Positions 34,412-41,201 of a DNA stretch of 64,000 nucleotides are shown in pieces. The notes under the pieces were generated by a model. It was not told where the DNA came from and searched no databases. It saw only the letters and a program-made list of their open reading frames with translations. The number at the start of each line of letters is the position of its first letter. Within the stretch, counting starts at the first letter, position 1. The position numbers and the translations under genes are program-made. The DNA is from Microbulbifer sp. SAOS-129_SWC (GTDB lineage: Bacteria > Pseudomonadota > Gammaproteobacteria > Pseudomonadales > Cellvibrionaceae), in NCBI RefSeq assembly GCF_039696035.1, contig NZ_CP155567.1:3901001-3965000 (forward strand). The letters run 5' to 3'.

Positions 34412-35792
34412 GCGTCTGTTCCCCGTCCGCAGCGGCGAGCGCACCCTCACCCGCATTTGTGCCCGCCCGCCGGGGAAATTCAATCTGCACCGACAGCCCC
34501 TGGCCGAACTTCGACGGCGCCAGCCGGATACTGGCGCCGTGCAGCTGCGCTATGTGCTCGACGATCGACAGGCCCAGGCCACAGCCGGCGGCACCGGTAA
34601 CGTGGCGGTCGCCGCCGACGCGGTAGAAACGCTCGAAAATACGCTGGTACTCCGCCTCGTCCAGGCCGACACCGGAGTCGTCGACCCGCAGTGTCACCCG
34701 CTCGCCCCGCTCCTGCAGCGCCACTTCGATACGGCCGCCTACCGGTGTGTATTTGTTGGCATTGCTCAACAGGTTCTTCAGCAGGATCGATAGCGCAAAA
34801 CGGTCGCCGGCCACGCTAGCGCCACCGCCGCTCAACTCGATGGACTGGTTCCTGTCGGCAAAAACACGGTAGTTTTCCGCGATCACCTCCTGTGCCAGCC
34901 GGTGCAGGTCGATGGGCTCGAAGCGCATCGGGTAGTGGTCCGGCGTAGTGCGATACAGATTCAGCATCTGTTCCACCAGGTGTGCCATGCGTTCGACACT
35001 GCTCTGCAGCTGGCACAGGGATTCCGGCGGCTGCGGCAACTGGCACTGCTGCAGCTCCTGCTGCAGGTTGTGGGCGTGCACCTGGATGGCGCTGATCGGT
35101 GTGCGCAGTTCGTGGGCGGCGTCGGCGGAAAAGCGCCGTTCGCGTTCGAACGAGGCGCGCAGCCGCGCCAGCAGCGCGTTGGTGGAGTTGACCACCGGCT
35201 GCAGCTCCTCCGGCGGCTGCGCCAGCGGCAGCGGGCTCAGGTCTTCGGCGCGCTTGTCGCGCAGCGCCGCGGCCAGCTGCCGCAGGCTGCGCAGGCCGCG
35301 CCCCACCACCAGCCAGATCAGTATGCCCGCCACGGGAATACCCAGCAGGATCGGCAGCACCGATGCCAGGATCACCCGGTCGGCCAGCGCATAGCGCAGG
35401 TCGATGCGCTCGGCCACCAACACGCGGCGGTTCGACTGCGGCACAAAGTAACACAGCACGCGCCAGCGGTAGCCGGAGAAATTCAGCTCGCGGTAGCCCT
35501 CCGCGAAAGTGCCGAGCGGCTGGTCCGGTGCATTGGCCGAGCGCACCAGCAACTGCCGGCCGCCGTCGCTCCACACCTGGAACGCCTGCTGCCCCGTCTG
35601 CGCGACAACCAGCGGTGCCGCCTGCGGCGCCGGCATCGCCGCCAGCAGGCGGGCACTGGCGGCCATCTGCCGGTCGAACAGCTGTTGCGCCTCGGCCATA
35701 CTGGCGCGATAGCCGTGCACCGCCGAAACAAAATTGACCAGCACAATGGTGGACAGCAGCGCGATCAGCAGGAATACGCGGATGGATTTCAC
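34404..35792 (-). CDS. Sensor histidine kinase, QseC/PmrB type
   Basis: This 462-residue protein has TM helices at about 5-25 and 142-165, enclosing a 115-residue periplasmic sensor, then HAMP, HisKA with phospho-accepting His about 227 in FSADAAHELRTP, and an ATPase domain with NLLSNANKYTP, DDSGVGLDEAE and GCGLGLSIVEH. The sensor domain has acidic clusters (TFAEGYRELNF) but no clear ExxE iron motif. It overlaps its response regulator by 4 bases (ATGA). The linked FTR1 and cupredoxin genes suggest a metal cue, by inference. Confidence 0.88.
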   Translation of the reverse strand: MKSIRVFLLIALLSTIVLVNFVSAVHGYRASMAEAQQLFDRQMAASARLLAAMPAPQAAPLVVAQTGQQAFQVWSDGGRQLLVRSANAPDQPLGTFAEGYRELNFSGYRWRVLCYFVPQSNRRVLVAERIDLRYALADRVILASVLPILLGIPVAGILIWLVVGRGLRSLRQLAAALRDKRAEDLSPLPLAQPPEELQPVVNSTNALLARLRASFERERRFSADAAHELRTPISAIQVHAHNLQQELQQCQLPQPPESLCQLQSSVERMAHLVEQMLNLYRTTPDHYPMRFEPIDLHRLAQEVIAENYRVFADRNQSIELSGGGASVAGDRFALSILLKNLLSNANKYTPVGGRIEVALQERGERVTLRVDDSGVGLDEAEYQRIFERFYRVGGDRHVTGAAGCGLGLSIVEHIAQLHGASIRLAPSKFGQGLSVQIEFPRRAGTNAGEGALAAADGEQTHG

Positions 35793-36448
35793 GGAGTCCC
35801 CAGCTTGTAACCGACACCGCGAATGGTCTGGATAAACTCCGGATAGATTTTCTTGCGCAGGTTGTGGATATGCACATCCACGGTGTTGCTGGAAACGGCC
35901 TCGCCCCAGCTGTACAGCTTGTCTTCCAGCTGTTCGCGGCTGAGGATATGGCCGGGGCGCTCCGCCAGTGCCCGCAGCAGGGTGAACTCGCGCCGCGACA
36001 GCTTCACCGCGACACCGGCGCGCTTCACTTCGTGGCTGGCGAGATTGATGGTCACATCGCCGATGGCGATCTCGGCGCTGACGCCGCCGCCGGCGCGCCG
36101 CTCCAGTGCGCGCAGGCGCGCCAGCAGCTCGTCGACGGCAAAGGGCTTGGTCAGGTAGTCGTCGGCGCCGGCGTCGAGGCCGCGCACCTTGGAGGCCAGG
36201 TCGTCGCGCGCGGTCAGGATCAGCACCGCGGACTTGCTCCCGCCGGCGCGCAGCTGCTGCAGCACCTCGACGCCGTCCAGGTCCGGCAGGCCCAAGTCGA
36301 GCAGGATGACATCCGGCCGTGCTGCGCGGGCCAGTGCAATACCCTCGCGCCCCGTGGCGGCCAGGTCGACGGCGTAGCCGCTGTGGCGCAGTGCCGTGGC
36401 GATGCCGTCGGCCAGGGAGCTGTCATCCTCGATCAGCAGGACTCTCAA
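35789..36448 (-). CDS. OmpR-family response regulator, QseB/PmrA subfamily
   Basis: This 219-residue protein has a receiver domain with Asp 51 (ILLDLGLPDLDG), the acidic pair at 8-9 and Lys 101 in LTKPF. The winged-helix DNA-binding domain contains LSRREFTLLRALAERPG and LSREQLEDKLYSWG...NTVDVHIHNLRKK, the QseB/PmrA signature. Regulators of this subfamily bind TTAAG/TTAAT direct repeats with 11-base period. Exactly such a repeat lies before the first gene of this block at 40893-40920, so the protein probably controls its own operon. Confidence 0.9.
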   Translation of the reverse strand: MRVLLIEDDSSLADGIATALRHSGYAVDLAATGREGIALARAARPDVILLDLGLPDLDGVEVLQQLRAGGSKSAVLILTARDDLASKVRGLDAGADDYLTKPFAVDELLARLRALERRAGGGVSAEIAIGDVTINLASHEVKRAGVAVKLSRREFTLLRALAERPGHILSREQLEDKLYSWGEAVSSNTVDVHIHNLRKKIYPEFIQTIRGVGYKLGTP

Positions 36449-36490
36449 TCGTTATTCCTTAGCAGGCCGCGGGAAACTGGTTCCCAAAAG

Positions 36491-37153
36491 CTAGCGCATT
36501 TTCTGTTGAATCCTGGCCTTCAGTTTTTTGATTTCACCCAGGCGCCCCTCGCTGGCCAGCGGCCGCGCGGGATCTGCCGGTGCGGCCTCGGCGCGCTGCG
36601 CATAGGTGAGTGCCTGCGCATAGTCTTTCTGGTCGAACAGGTAGTCGGCGTAGAAATAGTTGGCGTCTACATCATTGGCGCCGAATTCCAGCCCCTTCTG
36701 CAGGTACTCAGCGGCTTTTTTATCATCGCCGAAGCCGATTGGCCAGCCGGGCACCTGGTAGTAGAGCGAGCCGAGGCTGGTGTAGGCGGCGCCGTCCTGG
36801 GCGCTGCCGTCGATGGCGATGGCGTGCTCCAGGTCGGACTTGGCCGCTTTCACCGCGGACAGCGCACCGAGGCCGCCCTTGGCGCCGGCGTAGGAAGCGC
36901 GGATGATACCGCTCCAGATCCACACCGGAGCGCTGTTCGGATACTCGGCGGTGGCGGCGCGCGCCTGCCGGGCCAGCGCGGCGAACTTGTCCGCCTGCTG
37001 CTTTTCCGCCGTGCGGTATTTGATCTGCGCCCAGGATTTCTGCAGCGCGGTCACCGTATCGCCGGCGGCGTCCGCCCACAGCAGCGGCGAGAACAGCACA
37101 GCGGCGGCCAGCGGCAGTGCCGCCAGAATTTTTTTAACGCTTATCTTCTTCAC
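36491..37153 (-). CDS. Secreted TPR-like helical repeat protein
   Basis: This 220-residue protein has a signal peptide (KKILAALPLAAAVLFSPLLWA). The mature part has helical repeats with TPR spacing, for example AAYTSLGSLYYQVPGWPIGFGDDKKAAEYLQKGLE and a following NYFYADYLFDQKDYAQALTYAQ unit. It resembles periplasmic TPR proteins of the TatT type, but no enzyme motif is present. It lies 16 bases after the SDR and 42 bases before the response regulator. It may be a periplasmic scaffold or partner of the sensor kinase. Confidence 0.7.
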   Translation of the reverse strand: MKKISVKKILAALPLAAAVLFSPLLWADAAGDTVTALQKSWAQIKYRTAEKQQADKFAALARQARAATAEYPNSAPVWIWSGIIRASYAGAKGGLGALSAVKAAKSDLEHAIAIDGSAQDGAAYTSLGSLYYQVPGWPIGFGDDKKAAEYLQKGLEFGANDVDANYFYADYLFDQKDYAQALTYAQRAEAAPADPARPLASEGRLGEIKKLKARIQQKMR

Positions 37154-37169
37154 AGTTGCAGTCCTCTTT

Positions 37170-37991
37170 CTATTTTGAAGCCTGGATATTCTGTTGTGCG
37201 AACTGGCGGATCAGCGGCAGTTTCTTCGCCAGGGCCGAATCCACCAGCGCCGGGAACAGCGCGTTGACCTTGATAAACAGGCGCTCCGGCCAGCCGATAA
37301 AGCGGCGGCCACTGGCGCGCCCCTGCAGCAGCTGCAGACACAGCTGCGCGACGGTTTCCGGCGAGTCGGACTTGTTGCCGAGGGTGCGGTTCAGGTCGTT
37401 GACCGCGGCGGTGTTGAGCGCGGTATCCACCGCCCGCGGCGCCAGGTAGTGCACGCGCACAGCGCTATCGCTGAGTTCGCGGCGCAGCGCCTCGGTAAAA
37501 CCGTGCAGGCCGGATTTGCTCGCGCCGTAGGCGGCGAAGCCCGGGTGACCGATATGGCCAAAGGCGGAGCCGATATTGATCACCGCGGCGTGTTCGCTGC
37601 GCTGCAGCAGCGGCAGCAGGTCGCGGGTCAGCGCCATCGGCACCAGCAGGTTGGTGTGCAGCGTGCGCGCCAGTTCTGCATCGCTCATATCGGCGAGCAG
37701 CGCAAAGGTGGAAACGCCGGCATTGTTGATCAACACATCCACGCCGCCGGGAATCGCCGCGCAGCGCTCCACCAGCTGCCGGCGCAGGCCGGCATCGAGC
37801 AGGTCCGCGGCCAGCACCAGGTGACTGTCGCTGTGCGGCAGCGATGCGCGCAGCACCTGCAGGCGCTCGGCGTTGCGCCCCTGCAGCAGCAGGCGGTGCC
37901 CCTGCGCCGCCAGCAGCCGCGCAATGGCGCCGCCGATGCCGCCGCTGGCGCCGGTGATGAGTACGGTCAGTGTTTTGTCCTCGGCGCTCAT
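37170..37991 (-). CDS. Short-chain dehydrogenase/reductase of the ligase-HDO cassette
   Basis: This 273-residue classical SDR has TGASGGIGGA near residue 14, NNAG near 93, catalytic Ser in INIGSAFG and YGASKSG (Tyr/Lys) near 158. The true start is ATG 37991, which shares a base with the stop of the upstream gene; a longer open frame to 38462 is only read-through of that gene. The C-terminal 60 residues contain a hydrophobic/amphipathic segment (ERLFIKVNALFPALVDSAL) as in SDRs that act on lipid-like substrates. It probably reduces or oxidises the product of the ligase/diiron enzyme pair; the substrate is unknown. Confidence 0.85.
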   Translation of the reverse strand: MSAEDKTLTVLITGASGGIGGAIARLLAAQGHRLLLQGRNAERLQVLRASLPHSDSHLVLAADLLDAGLRRQLVERCAAIPGGVDVLINNAGVSTFALLADMSDAELARTLHTNLLVPMALTRDLLPLLQRSEHAAVINIGSAFGHIGHPGFAAYGASKSGLHGFTEALRRELSDSAVRVHYLAPRAVDTALNTAAVNDLNRTLGNKSDSPETVAQLCLQLLQGRASGRRFIGWPERLFIKVNALFPALVDSALAKKLPLIRQFAQQNIQASK

Positions 37992-38662
37992 CAGGCCACC
38001 TCCGCCGCAGTCGCGCGGCATTCCACTTCGCGGAAGATATCGCCGTAGAGGCGGAACATGACCCGCGCACTGTGCACGATGGCCTGTTTGTCCGCCGGAT
38101 CTTCGATGCGGTTCATCAGCCCCCTGAAAAAATCGACATGGCCGATATCCAGGTCGCCGTGGGACAGCAGGTAGCTGAACGCCTTGCTGGGCAAGCCCAG
38201 GGATTGCTGGATCGCGCGCGCGGCGTTGGTGGCCAGCGCGATGCTGGTGCCCTCGAGCACATTGACCATGCCGAAGAAACCCAGCGGGTTGCCGCGCGCG
38301 ATGGTGTCGTAGGCGTAGGCGACCATCAGTTCGGTGGACAGGTTCGGCTGGCCGTTGCGCACCGCCTCGGCGTCGCCGCCGCAGGCGGCGATGTCGTTCA
38401 GAATCCACTGCTGGTGGCCGGTCTCCTCCTCGATATATTCGACGAGCGCCTCGCGCAGCCACTCCTGCCTGTCGCTCAGGCGGCTGCCGCAGGCCATCAT
38501 CAGCGGCACCGTGTGCTTGACGTGGTAGTAGGCCTGGGTCAGGAAAGCGGTGTATTCATCCAGGCTGATCTCGCCGCGGGCGCCGCGCTGGATCAGCGCT
38601 ACGCCGAGCAGGGACTGGCGTGCGGCTTCGGTCTGCTGTTGCAGTTCGTCGTAAAAAGGCAT
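37991..38662 (-). CDS. Heme-oxygenase-like diiron oxidase/oxygenase (HDO) family protein
   Basis: This 223-residue all-helical protein starts at MPFYDELQQQ. It shows the ligand pattern of non-heme diiron HDO enzymes: EYIEEETGHQQ (Glu 79/80, His 83), Glu 137 in NVLEGTSIAL and HGDLDIGHVDF (His 168, Asp 172, His 175). Known family members do O2-dependent C-C cleavage, desaturation or N-oxygenation of fatty acids and amino acids (UndA, BesC and SznF types). Start and stop share bases with both neighbours, so translation is coupled to the ligase and SDR. It was once annotated as TenA or iron-containing redox enzyme in similar loci. Confidence 0.82.
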   Translation of the reverse strand: MPFYDELQQQTEAARQSLLGVALIQRGARGEISLDEYTAFLTQAYYHVKHTVPLMMACGSRLSDRQEWLREALVEYIEEETGHQQWILNDIAACGGDAEAVRNGQPNLSTELMVAYAYDTIARGNPLGFFGMVNVLEGTSIALATNAARAIQQSLGLPSKAFSYLLSHGDLDIGHVDFFRGLMNRIEDPADKQAIVHSARVMFRLYGDIFREVECRATAAEVA

Positions 38663-40146
38663 CAGGCGGCTCCTCGGTACAGATTCTCGATCGATTCCTG
38701 GTAGCGCGCGGCGATGGCATCGCGGCGCGGGCGGCCGTTGGCGGTGAGCAGGCCGTCGGCAAACGTCAGCGGCGCCGGCAGCGGCGCCCAGTTGCGCACC
38801 TGCGCATAGTCCGGCAAGCGCGCATTGACCGATTGCAGCCACTGTTCAATCTGTTCAGTGCTGGCGACCGGGTGGGCGAAGATCAGCGCGCTGCAGTGCG
38901 GGCGCGCATCGCCGAGCACCACGCACTGCAACACCTGCGGGTCCAGTAAAATTTCGCTCTCGATCCACTCCGGGGAGATATTGCGGCCGAAGGAACTGAT
39001 CAGCAGGTTTTTCTTGCGCCCGGTAATGTGCAGGAAGCCGTCCCGGTCGAACTCGCCCAGGTCGCCGGTGGCGAGCCACTCGCCCTCTTCGCCCGCCTGC
39101 GCATCGTTCAGGTAGCCGAGATAGCGCGGCCCGCGCACCACCACTTCGCCGTCGCGCACGGCGATTTCGCAGTGCGACAGCGGCCGTCCGGCGGCGCCGG
39201 GGCGGTCGGCACCGGGCAGGTTCAGCGCCACCACCGAGCCGCATTCGGACAGGCCGTAGCCCTCGAACACCGGCAGGCCGTGGCTGCGCGCCTGGCGCAA
39301 CAGGTCCGGTGCCACCTTGCCGCCGCCGACGGCGACGAAACGCAGCGAGCGCGTCGGCGCCCAGGCGCCGGCCTGGATCTGCGCCACCAGGGCTTTCAGG
39401 ATCTGCGGCAGCAGGATCAGGCTGTCCGGCTGGTATTCATCGATACAGCGGCACAGCTGCGCGCTATCCAGCTGCGAACTGCCGGACAGCCCCAGACGCG
39501 CCAGCCCCGGCGCCATCACCGTGCCGCCGAGCAGCCAGCTGGTGTAGGCGCCGGCGACGTTTTCCAGCAGTGTGGCCAGCGGCAGCAGGCACAGGTGGCG
39601 CGCGCAGCCCAGCAGCTCCAGCTGCCGGGCCAGCGCCGCGGCGGTGTTCAGCTGGGTCTCGTCGGACAGGCAGACGCCGCGCGGCGTGCCGGTGGAGCCG
39701 GAGGTAAAGGTGATCTTGGCCGTCTGCGCCGGCAGCGCCACCGGCGCGGCCGTGGGGATATCGATCATGGCCAGGCCGGCGACGCCGGCCAGCGCCTCGC
39801 CCACCTGCTCGAGCGCGGTGAAGCGCTCGCAGTCATCGGTCAGCAGCGCCTGCATGCCGCTGCTGTCGATGGTGTGGGCCAGCTGCTGCTGGGAAAAAAA
39901 GGCCGGCAGCGGTACCAGGGTCACACCGGCGGCCTGGCAGGCCAGGTCCACCAGCAGCCAGGCGGGGCCGTTGTCGGCGTAGAGGCCGAGCACGCGCAGT
40001 TCGCGCTGGCGCAGCGCTGCAGCGATCGCCGCCACCTCGCGCAGCAACTGTGCATAACTGTAGCTGGCGCCAGCGGGCTCGCCGATCAGGGCGGCGCGCT
40101 CGGGGAAGGCGCAGGCCTGCCGGTCAAGGTGTTCGATCAATTGCAT
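38662..40146 (-). CDS. AMP-forming acyl ligase (ANL superfamily)
   Basis: This 494-residue protein starts at MQLIEHLDRQ; the longer open frame overlaps the upstream gene. Motifs are the P-loop TFTSGSTGTPRG (147-157), FEGYGLSECG, ATGDLGEFDRDG and GRKKNLLISSFGRNISPEW. The C-terminal A10 motif reads LTANGRPRRDAI, so the usual catalytic lysine is an arginine (about residue 472). No carrier protein is encoded nearby, so an acyl-CoA or acyl-adenylate product is likely. It overlaps the thermostable-hemolysin gene by 10 bases. Confidence 0.85.
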   Translation of the reverse strand: MQLIEHLDRQACAFPERAALIGEPAGASYSYAQLLREVAAIAAALRQRELRVLGLYADNGPAWLLVDLACQAAGVTLVPLPAFFSQQQLAHTIDSSGMQALLTDDCERFTALEQVGEALAGVAGLAMIDIPTAAPVALPAQTAKITFTSGSTGTPRGVCLSDETQLNTAAALARQLELLGCARHLCLLPLATLLENVAGAYTSWLLGGTVMAPGLARLGLSGSSQLDSAQLCRCIDEYQPDSLILLPQILKALVAQIQAGAWAPTRSLRFVAVGGGKVAPDLLRQARSHGLPVFEGYGLSECGSVVALNLPGADRPGAAGRPLSHCEIAVRDGEVVVRGPRYLGYLNDAQAGEEGEWLATGDLGEFDRDGFLHITGRKKNLLISSFGRNISPEWIESEILLDPQVLQCVVLGDARPHCSALIFAHPVASTEQIEQWLQSVNARLPDYAQVRNWAPLPAPLTFADGLLTANGRPRRDAIAARYQESIENLYRGAA

Positions 40147-40844
40147 CTGGGCTCCCCCCGTAACGCTGCCGCCATCGCCTGTGCCGGCGCGCTGCAGCCG
40201 AGCAGCAGTTCGCGAATCAGCGGCCTGTTGAAAAGTCTGCGGCGCTCCTCGGCGACATTGATCGCCGTGACCGCCGGTTCGGTATCGTAGTAACTGCCCC
40301 AGTCGGCGAGCTTGCCGCCGAGGCGCCGGCCGTCCGCCCGGCACAGCACCACCTGGTTGCCGGTCAGTTTGCCGAGCAGGCGGTGGACTTCCGGGGTGGC
40401 GGTGAAGATGGCCCAGGTCACCCCGGCGGCGGCGAAGAGCTCCGCCAGCATCAGGAACAGCAGGCGGCTGCTGCCGCGCGAGGTGGACACCAGGTTGCCG
40501 ATCTCGACGATGTCCGCGCGCGCCACCGCGCTGCCGCTGGCCTCCGCCAGGCGCTGTTCCACCGGCTGCTCCAGGTACTGTTCCAGGAACAGCGGCGCGC
40601 TGTCGGCGCGGCGCAGCCCCAGCGCGGCGTGGATACTGTCGCCGTCGCGCTGCGCCAGCAGCAGCGGCAGGAAACTGTAGAGCCGCGCCCCGTAGGTAGC
40701 GGCAAACACCGTGGAGATATACCGCTCCACCTCGATGCGGCCGGGATCACCGGCGCCGGCCAGGGAAAAGCCCGGCCAGCTGGGCACAATCGGCGGCTGG
40801 GAGATGGCGACGTCAGATTGGGTCACGGTTTGATAGCCTTCCAC
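40137..40844 (-). CDS. Thermostable hemolysin family protein (possible GNAT/LuxI-like acyltransferase)
   Basis: This 235-residue protein matches the thermostable hemolysin (delta-VPH) family: IEVERYISTVFAATYGA, then EIGNLVSTSRGSSRLLFLML and FTATPEVHRLLGKLTGNQV. Despite the name there is no signal peptide or pore-forming feature. The E-I-G-N-L-V...R-G-x-S/G-R layout followed by FTAT looks like the acyl-CoA binding core of GNAT or autoinducer-synthase folds (inference). It is the first gene of the ten-gene block, overlaps the ligase, and follows a PmrA/QseB-like box. An acyltransferase using the ligase product is a reasonable hypothesis. Confidence 0.72.
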   Translation of the reverse strand: MEGYQTVTQSDVAISQPPIVPSWPGFSLAGAGDPGRIEVERYISTVFAATYGARLYSFLPLLLAQRDGDSIHAALGLRRADSAPLFLEQYLEQPVEQRLAEASGSAVARADIVEIGNLVSTSRGSSRLLFLMLAELFAAAGVTWAIFTATPEVHRLLGKLTGNQVVLCRADGRRLGGKLADWGSYYDTEPAVTAINVAEERRRLFNRPLIRELLLGCSAPAQAMAAALRGEPRCN

Positions 40845-40892
40845 TGCAAATCCTCGCGGGGACTTTCGATGCAGTGAGTCTACGGGGGCTAA

Positions 40893-40920
40893 ATTAAGGC
40901 AGACTTAAGGTAGGCTTAAG
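40893..40920. promoter_or_regulatory. PmrA/QseB-type response regulator box (three TTAAG hexamers, 11-bp period)
   Basis: ATTAAG (40893-40898), CTTAAG (40904-40909) and CTTAAG (40915-40920) are separated by 5 bases each. This matches the YTTAAK-N5-YTTAAK box bound by PmrA/QseB regulators. It lies 49-76 bases upstream of the thermostable-hemolysin start, where an activator of a sigma-70 promoter would bind. The matching regulator is encoded sixth in the same operon. Confidence 0.8.
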
Positions 40921-40994
40921 TTGGCGCGGGAATCGGGATTTGTGTGAACCGGTCGGCGCCTGGCCGCGGCTTGAGCGCTGCCGGCCGGGGATCA

Positions 40995-41162
40995 GGGCGG
41001 ACACAAGGTCCGCCCCGGCCGCTCCATGCATTCGCGGCGCCTTCGGCCCTACAGATTCGGCGGTGTGGTCAATATCCGCTGCACTGCTTACGGAGCGCTT
41101 TGGGCACTGAAACAGCTGGGAATACCGCAATGCTTCCGCACGGGCGGACCTTGTGTCCGCCC
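40995..41162. repeat. 168-bp REPIN-like element, copy 2
   Basis: Both 21-base ends are palindromes, GGGCGGAC-ACAAG-GTCCGCCC on the left and its exact reverse complement on the right. They form perfect terminal inverted repeats around a 126-base middle. It aligns over its full length, without gaps, with 32365-32532 in direct orientation. The middle contains GGCGCCTTCGGCCCTAC, which read on the other strand starts with GTAG, another REP-like head. No transposase or RAYT gene is present in the window. Confidence 0.88.
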
Positions 41163-41201
41163 GTGCGGGCCGCCGGCCCGCGGGTTCGCCCAGAACGGAG
41201 A

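Noticed and set aside
37170..38462. Long open frame extending the SDR upstream to 38462
   Set aside because: The extension is the diiron protein gene read in another frame. The SDR Rossmann motif begins shortly after ATG 37991, which overlaps the upstream stop.
40137..40844. Taking the thermostable hemolysin as a secreted toxin
   Set aside because: No signal peptide, no membrane-inserting segments, and tight coupling to cytoplasmic enzymes; the family name is historical.
32533..40994. A composite transposon, integron or prophage bounded by the 168-base repeats
   Set aside because: No transposase, integrase or phage gene lies between or next to the repeats; only recombination between passive repeats is supported.
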